64,000 nucleotides of DNA from Hyphomonas sp. (GTDB lineage: Bacteria; Pseudomonadota; Alphaproteobacteria; Caulobacterales; Hyphomonadaceae), in contig CP051229.1 in the NCBI GenBank assembly GCA_017792365.1, positions 1,240,001 to 1,304,000 on the forward strand, in the 5' to 3' direction. The translations under genes and the position numbers were made by a program. The notes beneath the pieces are model-generated. The model ran no database searches and was not told the DNA's origin. It saw nothing but the letters and a program-made list of their open reading frames with translations. The first letter of the stretch is position 1; each line of letters starts with the position of its first letter. This document shows positions 1 through 8,241 of the stretch, one piece after another.

Positions 1-24
1 GCGGAAGACTGCCCCCCTTCCTGA

Positions 25-145
25 CCTCCCCCGTTCGGGGGAGGAACCCCGTGTCTCGTTCGCCAGCGAACGCCAACATCAAGCCTGGTCCAACTCCCCC
101 CCCGAACGGGGGAGGTGGCCGAAGGCCGGAGGGGGACCGCCCCCA
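25..145. repeat. Dispersed palindromic repeat, family A (two copies)
   Basis: Positions 25-33 and 36-44 form a 9-bp perfect inverted repeat (CCTCCCCCG / CGGGGGAGG). A second, opposite-facing copy lies near 94-115 and is followed by a tail of the form GGGAGGTGGCCGAAGGCCGG, then a run of G. The same core and a related tail recur at 37245-37293. Such GC palindromes are common intergenic repeats in alphaproteobacteria. The 1-288 stretch holds no convincing gene; the short open frame at 51-233 is made of this repeat. Confidence 0.7.
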
Positions 146-288
146 ACTCGTTCCCCCCGTCATCCCGCACACAGGCGCAAACCCGCCGACGCCCGCAATG
201 ACGCCGCTGACCATCGCCACAACTGGCGACTAGCCCTCATCCGTGCTTCAATCCGTGATCGCCACGCCATCACGGTCGAGGGACGATC

Positions 289-1313
289 ATGATATTCGAA
301 ACCGTCGCCGTAGGCGGTTGCCGCTCCTATCTGGCTGGCTGCCCGAACACGTGCCTCGCCGCCCTCATCGATCCTGAAGCCAGCCCGCTATCGCGCCCTC
401 GCCGCCAGCCACGGCGTCCGCATCGCATCATCGACACCACACCCACGCCGACCATTTCACCGGCGCCAAGAAATTCTCCGCCGCACTCGATGCGCCGGTC
501 ATCATGCATCGCCACAGCCCCGCGCCTTTCGCCGACATGCGGGTCGACGATGGCGACGCGATCAAGGTTGGCGATCTCCTCTTCACCGTCCTCCACACGC
601 CCGGCCACACGCGCGACTCCATGTGCCTCCACGTCGAGGACCGCGTCTTCACCGGCGACACGCTCCTGATCGGCGGCACCGGCCGCACCGACCTGCCAAG
701 CGGCAATCCCGAACAGCTCCACGCCAGCCTGTTCGACAAGCTGCTCAAGCTGCCGCCCGAAACTAGGGTTTACCCCGCCCACGAATACAAGGGCCGCGAG
801 ACCACCACGATCGGCGACGAGATCACCTCCAACCCCCGCCTCCAGAAACGCGACCGCGCCGAGTTCGTCGAGATGATGAACACGCTCAACCTCAACATGC
901 CCACCCACCTGACCGAAGCCCTGCGCGTCAACATGTCGGGCGGCTCCAGCGTCTCTGACATGCTCGCCGAGGCCAGCGCCCGCGTGCCATTCATGGCGTT
1001 CGACAGCCTTTGCGCGCTCGTCGACGCCCGTCCCAACGATCTCGTCATCCTCGATGTCCGCGAGCACAACGAATATCTCAGCGGCCACATCCCCGGCGCG
1101 GTGCACATCCCCCGGGGCCAGCTCGAGCTGCGCGTCAACCTCGAATTGCCCGACCCAACCATGCGGATCGTCAGCTATTGCGAGTTCGGCAAGGTCTCGA
1201 CGCTTGCTACCGATACGCTCCGCCAGATGGGCTATGCCCGGGCCGTGGCGCTCGACGGCGGGTTCGCCGCCTGGCGCGCGCAGGACCTCCCGCTGGAGCC
1301 CGGCCACGCCTGA
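289..1313 (+). pseudogene. Persulfide dioxygenase-like MBL-fold protein with C-terminal rhodanese domain, frameshifted
   Basis: Reconstructed, this is an ETHE1/Blh-like metallo-beta-lactamase-fold sulfur dioxygenase fused to a rhodanese domain, expected to oxidise glutathione persulfide in sulfide detoxification. The intact frame from about 460 shows TPGHT, TGDTLLIGG, a GRTD motif and PAHEY, then a rhodanese domain (VILDVREHNEY, GHIPGAVHIP) with Cys in the SYCEFGK active-site loop. The N-terminal 60 codons need at least three indels to be read through: MIFETVAVGGCRSYL runs in one frame, RYRALAASHGVRI in a second, and the metal-binding stretch (IIDTHTHADHFTG when one C is restored near 445) in a third. 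The coherent remainder suggests sequencing indels; a true pseudogene is the alternative. No clear partner gene is adjacent. Confidence 0.75.
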
Positions 1314-1425
1314 CAAACACATGCCGCCAAGGCCCTGATCCCTAGCGTCACCCGGCAATTGTCGCCCACTGCGTAAAGCAATGATTAATTGAATCTCGCT
1401 AGAATTCGCGCGAGGGGACGAAGAG

Positions 1426-1716
1426 ATGGCCATGAAGCCAATGGGCATAGAGGGTGTGTCCGCACGCTATGCGGCACAGATACAGGAGCTCCTGTATACG
1501 CAAGCGGTCAAGCGCGCGGCCGCCCAGATCGCCGCCGAGCGCGAAGCCGCCCAAGCTGCGCGCGAAGTCCAGACCGAAACTAAAGCCGAAGACGCCCGCA
1601 AGACCGAAACCCGCAACGTCGAAGCCGCAAAGCCGGCGCCGGCCCCCGAACCCGCCCGTTCGGACAGCGCCCCGCCCACGCGCACCAGCGGCGCTTTCCT
1701 CGACACCACCGCCTGA
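1426..1716 (+). CDS. Small alanine-rich hypothetical protein
   Basis: A 96-residue protein of unknown function. The ATG follows a good ribosome binding site (GAGGGG about 8 bases upstream). The first 35 residues (MAMKPMGIEGVSARYAAQIQ...) look structured. Residues 35-75 are charged and alanine/glutamate rich, compatible with a coiled coil, and the tail is Pro/Ala rich. There is no signal peptide or membrane segment. It stands alone on the plus strand before the DUF3147 gene. The codon pattern is typical of the region, so it is probably real, but no family is recognised. Confidence 0.6.
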   Translation: MAMKPMGIEGVSARYAAQIQELLYTQAVKRAAAQIAAEREAAQAAREVQTETKAEDARKTETRNVEAAKPAPAPEPARSDSAPPTRTSGAFLDTTA

Positions 1717-1789
1717 CAGCTTGCGCCGGGGCCCGGCCCCGTCCAGTCTCACGGTCACGAACCGACCGTCACGGACTGGAAATCCCAAC

Positions 1790-2140
1790 ATGCTCGCAAC
1801 CATCGGCAAGGCGCTCGCCACCGCAGTCTTCATCGTGATCCTTGCCGAGGTCGCCAAGCGCTCAACCTGGCTGGCCGCCGCCATGGTCGCGCTACCGCTC
1901 GCCACCATGCTCACCGTCGGCTTCATCTACTGGGACACGAAGGACGCCGTCCTCGCCAACCGCTTCGCAATGTCGACCTTCCTGCTTGTCTTCCCGGGCC
2001 TCTGCTTCTTCCTCGTCCTGCCGTTGGTCCAGCGCTTCGGCGCTCACTTCTGGCTGGCCTTCGGCATCGCGGCCCTCACCACGTTCGCCGCCGCCGCAGC
2101 CGCCACGATGATCTATCGCAAACTCGGCGTCGAACTCTAA
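1790..2140 (+). CDS. DUF3147 family membrane protein
   Basis: A 116-residue integral membrane protein resembling the DUF3147 family, whose function is unknown. Four hydrophobic segments are visible: near residues 5-20, 26-44 (AAAMVALPLATMLTVGFIYW), 57-75 (STFLLVFPGLCFFLVLPLV) and 82-103. The size matches the family's usual length of about 115 residues. The longer open frame upstream is discarded because codon use and hydrophobicity change at this ATG. The gene is convergent with the histidine kinase at 2137-3720, the stop codons overlapping by a few bases. Confidence 0.75.
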   Translation: MLATIGKALATAVFIVILAEVAKRSTWLAAAMVALPLATMLTVGFIYWDTKDAVLANRFAMSTFLLVFPGLCFFLVLPLVQRFGAHFWLAFGIAALTTFAAAAAATMIYRKLGVEL

Positions 2141-3720
2141 CCGCCTGCGCCTCGCCCGGCCGCGCCTGCCGCATCCGGATTGACTGGCAACAGCATCACC
2201 AGCCGCGCCCCGTCCCGAAACTCCGGGTCGATCGAAATGCTGCCGCCATGGCGCGACAGGATCGTCCGGCACGCAGCCAGCCCGATGCCCGAACCGTCGC
2301 CCTCGCCAGGCGCCGCACGCGACAAGTAATCGAACGCCTTCGGGATGAAGTCGGGATCGAACCCCTTCCCGTTGTCCTCATACGTGATGCGCCACTGCCC
2401 GCCATCGCGCTGCGCCCCGATCCTCACCGCAAGGTTCGTCCCCTCCCGGCGCCCGTGCGCGACGCTGTTCAACAACAGGTTGCGGAACACGTTCTCCATC
2501 AGATGCCCGTCGCAAACGATGCGCTGGTCCGCGACAACCTCGATCCGCGCCTTCACCTTCCCGAGATCCTCGGCCAGCAACCGGCGCGCCGCACGAACAA
2601 GGTTCGCCAGCCGGTGCTGATCCAGACGCAACGGATCCTGCGCCGAGCGCGCATACGACAACAGGCTGTCCACCATCGCCAGAAGCGATTCACTGCTCTC
2701 GATATTGTCCTTCGCATACCGCAGCGCCAGCTGCGCATCGTCCGCCTTGATCGCCTCGACGATCAGCTCGGAATACACCCGCACATGCCGGATAGGCGCC
2801 TTCAGGTCGTGCGCCGTCGAACTCGCATACTGCTCCAGCGCCTCGTTCGCATGCATCAGGTCTGACACATGCTTGCGCGTCTGGTCCTGCAGCGCTTCGA
2901 CCGAAGTCGAGAACCACCACAGCAACAGCCCGCCGCCCGCAATCGATAGCGACGTCAGCGACGCGAACAGCGCGCGATCATCCCACAGCGTCGTCCGACC
3001 AAACGCCCACCCGAGGACATTCGCCGCCAGCGGAAACACGATGATGATCAGCAGGCCGTAACGCAGGATCCTGCCGCGCGGGCTCGAACCCAGGATCTCG
3101 CGCCGGAAATTCAGCCGCGGATGCCACCACAACAGGCCCAGCGCGTTCGTCGCGAACGCCAGCGCAACGACGAACGAGTTCGGCCTGAACGGCCCGGGCT
3201 CCCCGCCCAGCGATGCAGGCGAAGCCCACTGCAACACGCGGAAGACGCCGAGCGTTACGACAACCAGCGCCAGCACAACGCCCGCAACCATCATCGTGCG
3301 GTTCGACGCGCCCAGCAGCGCCATCGACAGGCCCAGATAGAAGAAACCGACCAGCGCAATCGGCAGCGGCGCATGCGCACGAAACCCGTCCGGCACATAC
3401 ACAAACTCGAACGCCAGCATGAAAGCAGACCACAGCGCCAGCGACGCCCCGATCACGGAAGACGCGCGAACAGCCCACGCCGACTGCGAAAGGCACACCA
3501 GGCAGCCAAGCGTGCAGACCACCATCGCAAGCGCGGTCACAAGCTTGAACAACGGCAAGGCGCCCGGCTCAAGCGGGCTGAAATAGGCGTTGATCGCTCC
3601 GGTCAGCGCCAGCAGGTTGAGCACGATCAGGAAGAACGCGATGACATAGAGGTCGCCGCGATGACGCAGTGTCTCCTTGCAGGCGGTCGACCCAGAAATC
3701 CTCCCCCCGATCACCGCCAT
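2137..3720 (-). CDS. Membrane sensor histidine kinase
   Basis: A 527-residue sensor kinase. The N-terminal half carries seven or eight hydrophobic segments (about residues 25-245) resembling a MASE-type membrane sensor with no large periplasmic loop. A short linker leads to the dimerisation domain with phosphoacceptor His304 in the H-box STAHDLKAPIRH. The ATPase domain has an N-box (ENVFRNLLLNSVAHG), a G1 box (DNGKGFD) and a G2 box (GDGSGIGLA). It autophosphorylates and passes phosphate to a response regulator. The obvious partner is encoded just upstream on the same strand, with three bases between stop and start, so the two are cotranscribed. The stimulus is unknown. Confidence 0.9.
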   Translation of the reverse strand: MAVIGGRISGSTACKETLRHRGDLYVIAFFLIVLNLLALTGAINAYFSPLEPGALPLFKLVTALAMVVCTLGCLVCLSQSAWAVRASSVIGASLALWSAFMLAFEFVYVPDGFRAHAPLPIALVGFFYLGLSMALLGASNRTMMVAGVVLALVVVTLGVFRVLQWASPASLGGEPGPFRPNSFVVALAFATNALGLLWWHPRLNFRREILGSSPRGRILRYGLLIIIVFPLAANVLGWAFGRTTLWDDRALFASLTSLSIAGGGLLLWWFSTSVEALQDQTRKHVSDLMHANEALEQYASSTAHDLKAPIRHVRVYSELIVEAIKADDAQLALRYAKDNIESSESLLAMVDSLLSYARSAQDPLRLDQHRLANLVRAARRLLAEDLGKVKARIEVVADQRIVCDGHLMENVFRNLLLNSVAHGRREGTNLAVRIGAQRDGGQWRITYEDNGKGFDPDFIPKAFDYLSRAAPGEGDGSGIGLAACRTILSRHGGSISIDPEFRDGARLVMLLPVNPDAAGAAGRGAGG

Positions 3721-3723
3721 GAC

Positions 3724-4134
3724 TCAGCCCACCTTGTGCGCCTCGGGTATGTCGCTACGCATCCAGTACTCGACGATCGCCTTGGCGAGGCTGCGATACT
3801 GATCAAGCGAGTCCGGCTTGCCGAAATAGCCGTTGCATCCGCTCGCGTAGGCGCGGTTCACATCGCTCTGCCTCACAGACCCGGAACACATCAGTATCGG
3901 AATGCGGCAACCGGCCTCACGAACGGCGTCCAGAACCTGAAACCCGTTCAGCTCCGGCATCTTGATGTCGAGCAGCACAAGGCCGGCCTCTCCGCCAACG
4001 ATGCGTTCGATAGCAACGCGAGAATCGCTCTCGACCAGAACGGCGCCGGCGCCCGCGGCTCCAAGAGCCGCAGACATCAGCTCCGTGCACCGGTTGCTGT
4101 CGTCGACAATCAGAATGGACTGGATGTTCGCCAC
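3724..4134 (-). CDS. Single-domain response regulator
   Basis: A 136-residue receiver domain with no output domain. The acidic pocket is Asp11/Asp12, the phosphoacceptor is Asp56 (LVLLDIKMPE), the switch Ser is in MCSGS around residue 84, and the conserved Lys is Lys106 (YFGKP). All signature residues are present. It is the first gene of a two-gene operon with the downstream histidine kinase. A stand-alone receiver next to a membrane kinase suggests either a protein-interaction output or a phosphorelay intermediate. Cys residues at 16, 75, 83 and 100 are unusually frequent for a receiver. Confidence 0.9.
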   Translation of the reverse strand: MANIQSILIVDDSNRCTELMSAALGAAGAGAVLVESDSRVAIERIVGGEAGLVLLDIKMPELNGFQVLDAVREAGCRIPILMCSGSVRQSDVNRAYASGCNGYFGKPDSLDQYRSLAKAIVEYWMRSDIPEAHKVG

Positions 4135-4217
4135 CGATTCCTCCCCCAGAAGGGCGTATCAAATATACATGCTTGCAGCAAACGCCATCACCTGCAGCAA
4201 TGTCGCGGCTCGTCCAG

Positions 4218-5488
4218 TCACACTGTCCACACCTTCGGCGCTGCGCGACGCACCGCGCCCAGTTCGCTCACCGCCCAGACCAGCGCATCCGCCCGGTCCG
4301 GGCTCGCCGCCCCCTCCGCGCCAAACGAGCATAACTCGTCCTCCAGTTCGCGGAACACGCCGACATGGCGCACTTCCCCGCGCGCATACATCACCGACAC
4401 CGGTTCGGCCCGGTCGCGCTTCGACTTCGACGCATGCCGCAATCGCACCGTCACCGGCTGATCCCCGCCCGCCAGCTTCAGCACTCGCGCACCATTTCGC
4501 CGCCCTGGTTCGCCTCCGCAACGATGACGCCCGCGCCAACCCGCCGCGCCAGTCCGACAGCCCGCCGCGCCCATTCCAGCGGGGACAACCCGCGCGCGCT
4601 CGCATCCGCGATCACATGCACAACGCCGCCAATCCTGCCCGCCGCCACGATCCCGCACGCGTCGCGCCCGATTCCCGCCGGTGGATCAACCGCGACCACC
4701 ACGCGCTCATACTCGCGCCCGCCCGCATCCAGCCGCCCTTGTTCAATGGCCTCCCGCGTGAACAGCGCACCCGGCGGGTCCTCGACCAGTTCGCCGTCCA
4801 GCTCCTGCCGCGCCAGCCGCGTCCCCTCATAGGCCGCATACATCGCCGCCACCGCGCCATCCGACAGCCCGACATTCTCCGCCGTCGACGCCCGCGTCAC
4901 CACCACGTCGCCGCCCGCCTCCGCACTGCGCAGCAACCGCTTCACCAGCGCGCGCGGCCGCGGTGTGGTCGTCGCCAGCACACGCGGCGCATCGCCCAGC
5001 CGCAATGCGAACGACAGCATGTCCCACGTCGCCTCGTCGCGCGCCCACGCGCCCACCTCGTCACACCAGGCCAGATCGAACTGCGGCCCGCGCAGGCTGT
5101 CAGGATCCTCGGCTGAAAACGCAAACGCCTCCGCCCCGTTCGGCCACACCAGCCGCCGCCGCGAGACCGAGTATTCAGGCTGCTCCCCACGATCGCTCAC
5201 CGCGCGCAGCCCGCTCGGCCCCTCGATCATCACCTCGCGCACATCGCCCAGCGTCGGCCCGACCAGCGCAATCCGCCGCGCAACGCCGCGCGCCACACAC
5301 GCACGCACCCATTCCGCGCCAGCCCGCGTCTTGCCTGCGCCGCGCCCGCCCATGAACAGCCAGCACCGCCAGTCACCCTGCGGCGGCCATTGCGCCGGAT
5401 GCGCCCACCATTTGAACGCGGTCTCGCCGTACGAAGGATCGCTCCTCCGGAGCAGCTCCAGCAGCCCAATACGCTCGTCCGGCGTCAT
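4218..5488 (-). pseudogene. Gene-transfer-agent type terminase large subunit, frameshifted
   Basis: A DNA-packaging motor ATPase/nuclease of the type found in alphaproteobacterial gene transfer agents. Seen in order: Walker A (GGRGAGKTRAGAEW), Walker B region (FDLAWCDEVGAW), coupling motif (ATTTPRP), nuclease aspartate (VVVAVDPPAG), a conserved NQGGEMV segment, and a final nuclease aspartate (SPDRADALVWAVSEL). The frame breaks near 4484: restoring one G turns GEMVREC-stop into GEMVREVLKLAGG and yields about 423 residues, normal for the family. The ATG at 5488 is chosen because family homology starts there. The upstream neighbour on the same strand is a putative small subunit. No portal, protease or capsid gene follows, which is odd for a GTA cluster. 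Confidence 0.85.
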
Positions 5489-6020
5489 CGAACCTAATAC
5501 CGCGCCGCTCAAACCCGCGACAAATCCGGTCGCGTAGCTCGGCAAGCGATCCGTACGCAGGCGGCAGATCAGCCGGTTCAGCGTTCCTATCTCCTTCAGT
5601 GGAGTCCGTGTCCTGCTCACCGCTATCCGCCTTCGCCGCTTCTTCCCCTGCAATCGCCTCGTCCATGCGCGCCATCATCCGTTCCTGCTCCCGCGCCAGC
5701 TGCAGCGAACGAAGCGACTTCGACCGCGACGCGACCTTTCCGTCGGAACCCGCGCGCAAGGCCTCATGCACCCGCGCCAGCTGCACCGAGCACATCATCG
5801 CCAGCAATTCTTCGTCGGAATGATCGCGGCGCCAGCCCTCGGCGCGCGCCCGCGTCTTCACCGTGTCCGCGCTCACGTCATGTCCTTCGGCAATGCGCGC
5901 CGCCGATGAGCCGAACGCAAACTCAAGCCGCATCGCCAGCCAGTCGCAGCCGTTATGTCCCCAGCGTTCCCCGCGCGCGCCCAGCCGGCCGCGCACACCC
6001 GAACCGGATGTCTCCGTCAT
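5373..6020 (-). CDS. Helix-turn-helix protein, putative small terminase subunit
   Basis: A 215-residue protein just upstream of the terminase large subunit. Residues 26-58 (AMRLEFAFGSSAARIAEGHD then VSADTVKTRARAEGW) look like a helix-turn-helix, followed by a helical region and an acidic low-complexity stretch near 128-150. Small terminase subunits typically have an N-terminal helix-turn-helix and oligomerise on DNA, so the role is inferred from position and fold type, not from recognised sequence identity. The frame runs 116 bases into the large-subunit gene, more than expected, so the true 3' end may be earlier or another indel may be present. Confidence 0.5.
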   Translation of the reverse strand: MTETSGSGVRGRLGARGERWGHNGCDWLAMRLEFAFGSSAARIAEGHDVSADTVKTRARAEGWRRDHSDEELLAMMCSVQLARVHEALRAGSDGKVASRSKSLRSLQLAREQERMMARMDEAIAGEEAAKADSGEQDTDSTEGDRNAEPADLPPAYGSLAELRDRICRGFERRGIRFDDAGRAYWAAGAAPEERSFVRRDRVQMVGASGAMAAAG

Positions 6021-6371
6021 CTCCCGTCTCCGCTGTAAATGAATCGACAGACCGCCAGTCGCGCGATCCGCATCATGGCCAACATAGCGCCGTCGCGATC
6101 CCGGTCGGATAATTGGCGGCCGCGAAGCCAGCAGAGCCTTGCTGCGCCGGGCGATGACGCCGCGCTCGTCGCGGACAGGCCTCGCACCAATCCATCAACA
6201 TTCGCGATCGCGCACGTCAAATGGCAAACAGAATGGCCGCGAAAATTAACACTCGGGCGACATGCCGCGCATCGGCCTTGCCGGAGTATTTACCAAAATC
6301 TGCGACTGTCCCTGCGCGAACTTGGATGCAGGCCCGGTAATCGCGCCGGCTTGAAGGAAGTACACCACGAA
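6021..6371. other. Intergenic region, divergent promoters expected
   Basis: This 350-base gap separates the minus-strand terminase pair from the plus-strand response regulator. It is less GC-rich around 6236-6310 (for example GAAAATTAACACTC and TATTTACCAAAATC), consistent with promoter DNA for the regulator. No open frame with convincing protein features and no strong hairpin was seen. Confidence 0.4.
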
Positions 6372-6857
6372 ATGCCGCCCCAGCTCGACAAGGTGAAGGT
6401 CCTGCTCGTCGAGGACCACTTCTTCATGCGCAACATCTGGCGCACCATGCTGTCGGGCATGGGCGTGCGCGAGATCGTGGAAGCCGCCAGCGTCGCCGAC
6501 GCCTTCATCGCGCTCGAAAGCGACAAGTTCGATATGGCCATCGTCGACTATCATCTCGGCAAGGACGGCAGCGGCGCCGACTTCATCCGCCGCCTCCGCG
6601 CAATGGAAGGCAAGCCCGCACAATTCCTGCCCGTGATCGGCTGCACCGCCGACACGCGCCGCACCGTCATCAACGATTTCGTCAGCGCCGGCGCCGATGA
6701 ACTGGTCGCCAAGCCGGTCTCCGCCGCGTCGGCCTATTCGCGCCTCTTCGCGGTGATCGAGCGCCGCCGCGCCTTTGTGCGCACAAAGGCCTTCTTCGGC
6801 CCCGACCGCCGCCGCAAGATGATCAGCTTCGACGGCGAAGAACGCCGCGAACAATAA
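6372..6857 (+). CDS. Response regulator, receiver domain only
   Basis: A 161-residue protein with a receiver domain of about 125 residues and a short basic tail (RRRAFVRTKAFFGPDRRRK). Key residues are Glu14/Asp15, phosphoacceptor Asp59 (MAIVDYHLGKDG), Thr92 and Lys114 (ELVAKPVSA). The long frame reaching back to 6039 is rejected because receiver homology starts right after this ATG. The basic C-terminal tail ending in SFDGEERREQ resembles that of several stand-alone alphaproteobacterial receivers. No kinase is adjacent, so the partner cannot be named. Confidence 0.85.
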   Translation: MPPQLDKVKVLLVEDHFFMRNIWRTMLSGMGVREIVEAASVADAFIALESDKFDMAIVDYHLGKDGSGADFIRRLRAMEGKPAQFLPVIGCTADTRRTVINDFVSAGADELVAKPVSAASAYSRLFAVIERRRAFVRTKAFFGPDRRRKMISFDGEERREQ

Positions 6858-6943
6858 CGCCTGCTTTGCCAAGGCCCTGGCAAAGGCCGTTCGGCTGGCG
6901 TTCATCTTCCCTGCACTAGGCGTTGTGCTAAGGGAGGACCGCT

Positions 6944-8089
6944 ATGACCAAGCACCCTAGGGATCTCATCCGCCGCGCGCGCCTGTCGGCCGCCGTATCT
7001 GCGCTTGCGCTCGCCGCCGCTTGCGCCACCGCGCCGACGCCGGAAGAGATCCACGATCGCAACTGGCAGGTCGCAGCCACCGCCGATGCGCCGCCGGCAT
7101 ATGAGGTCTATCTCAGCCAGCACCCCGACGGCATCCACGCCGAACAGGCGCGCAGCCGCATCGCCCAGCTCAACGCGCAGGAGCAGGCCGCCTGGGAAGA
7201 AACCCTAAAGATCAACACCGAAGAGGCGTACGCCGATTTCGCCTACCGCTACGCGTGGGGCCCGCACCGCGTCCGCGCCGAAGCCTTGCGCGATGAGCGC
7301 GCCGCCCCGCGCCTTGCCGCCGAGGAAGCCGCCGCATGGTCGAACGCGCGCAGCGAAGACACGATCATCGCCTACGAAGCCTTCCTCGCCCAATGGCCTG
7401 ATGGCGCCAACGCCAGCGGCGCCAATGCCCGCCTCTCCGAACTCTGGAAGACCGACGAAGGCGTCTTCGTCCGCGCCGTCCGCTCCGGCTCCCCCGCACA
7501 GCTCGAAGACTTCATCCGCTACTATTCCGACAGCGAGCTGGTCCCCGACGCCCGCCAGGAACTCGAACGCTTCCGCATCCGCGACGACGAAGCCTGGCGC
7601 CGTGCGCTCTCGCGCGACTCGATCGACGCCTACGACGACTACCTTGCAGAAAACCCCTTCGGCGCCTGGCGCCGCGAGGCCCAGGACTCGATCCAGTCCC
7701 TGCGCGACCGTGATTACCAGGCCTGGCTCTACGCCCAGCGTCTCGACACCTTCTACGGATACGATCACTACCGGCGGACCTATCCGTGGGGCGGCTGGTA
7801 TGTCGATGCCGGCCGGCGTCTCGACTACTTCCGCCGCTACGGCGGCGGCGGCTACGACGAACGTCACTATCGCGGCGACCGGCGACACCGCGGCGACGGC
7901 AATCACGACACTGGCGGCGGTGGAGGCGGCGGATCAGGCGGCGGCGGCAACGCTTCGCCTCCGCCCAGCCCTCCGCCTCCGCCTCCTCCACCACCTCCTC
8001 CGCCGCCGCCTCCACCGCCGCCGCCCAGCGGCCTGTCAGGCGTCGACCGGGCCCCAACCAGCCCGCACGGGCGCGCCGTGATCGAATAG
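6944..8089 (+). CDS. Repeat-rich lipoprotein with poly-Gly and poly-Pro tail
   Basis: A 381-residue predicted lipoprotein: basic N-terminus, hydrophobic segment and lipobox LAAAC with Cys27. Six imperfect helical repeats of about 40 residues follow (starting near residues 41, 84, 131, 174, 217 and 260), with consensus A-W-x3-A-x3-D-T-x2-A-Y-x2-Y-L-x3-P-x-G and a closing A-x3-I-x2-L-R. They resemble TPR/Sel1-like helical pairs. After residue 300 the protein becomes Gly/Tyr/His rich, then a Gly run, then PPPS and 19 consecutive prolines. A strong AGGGAGG site lies 7 bases before the ATG. Function unknown; an envelope scaffold is an inference. The same repeat occurs in the TIR protein at 43-46 kb. 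Confidence 0.8.
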   Translation: MTKHPRDLIRRARLSAAVSALALAAACATAPTPEEIHDRNWQVAATADAPPAYEVYLSQHPDGIHAEQARSRIAQLNAQEQAAWEETLKINTEEAYADFAYRYAWGPHRVRAEALRDERAAPRLAAEEAAAWSNARSEDTIIAYEAFLAQWPDGANASGANARLSELWKTDEGVFVRAVRSGSPAQLEDFIRYYSDSELVPDARQELERFRIRDDEAWRRALSRDSIDAYDDYLAENPFGAWRREAQDSIQSLRDRDYQAWLYAQRLDTFYGYDHYRRTYPWGGWYVDAGRRLDYFRRYGGGGYDERHYRGDRRHRGDGNHDTGGGGGGGSGGGGNASPPPSPPPPPPPPPPPPPPPPPPPSGLSGVDRAPTSPHGRAVIE

Positions 8090-8241
8090 GCGCAGAATTC
8101 CGTCACAGATTGCAGCATTGTCATCTTGAACCGGCGCCCGCACAGCATTCCGGGCATGCCGCGGGAACGTTTCTGCTCTATGCTGGTTGAATCTGCAGGC
8201 CAACCGCGGCCCGACTGCAGCCAGAATCACGGAATGCGCGG

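Noticed and set aside
51..233. A 60-codon open frame at the window start
   Set aside because: It is made of the family A repeat and has no ribosome site or homology.
3121..4461. A 446-codon plus-strand frame across the kinase and response regulator genes
   Set aside because: It crosses two well-supported minus-strand genes and encodes Arg/Gln-rich noise.
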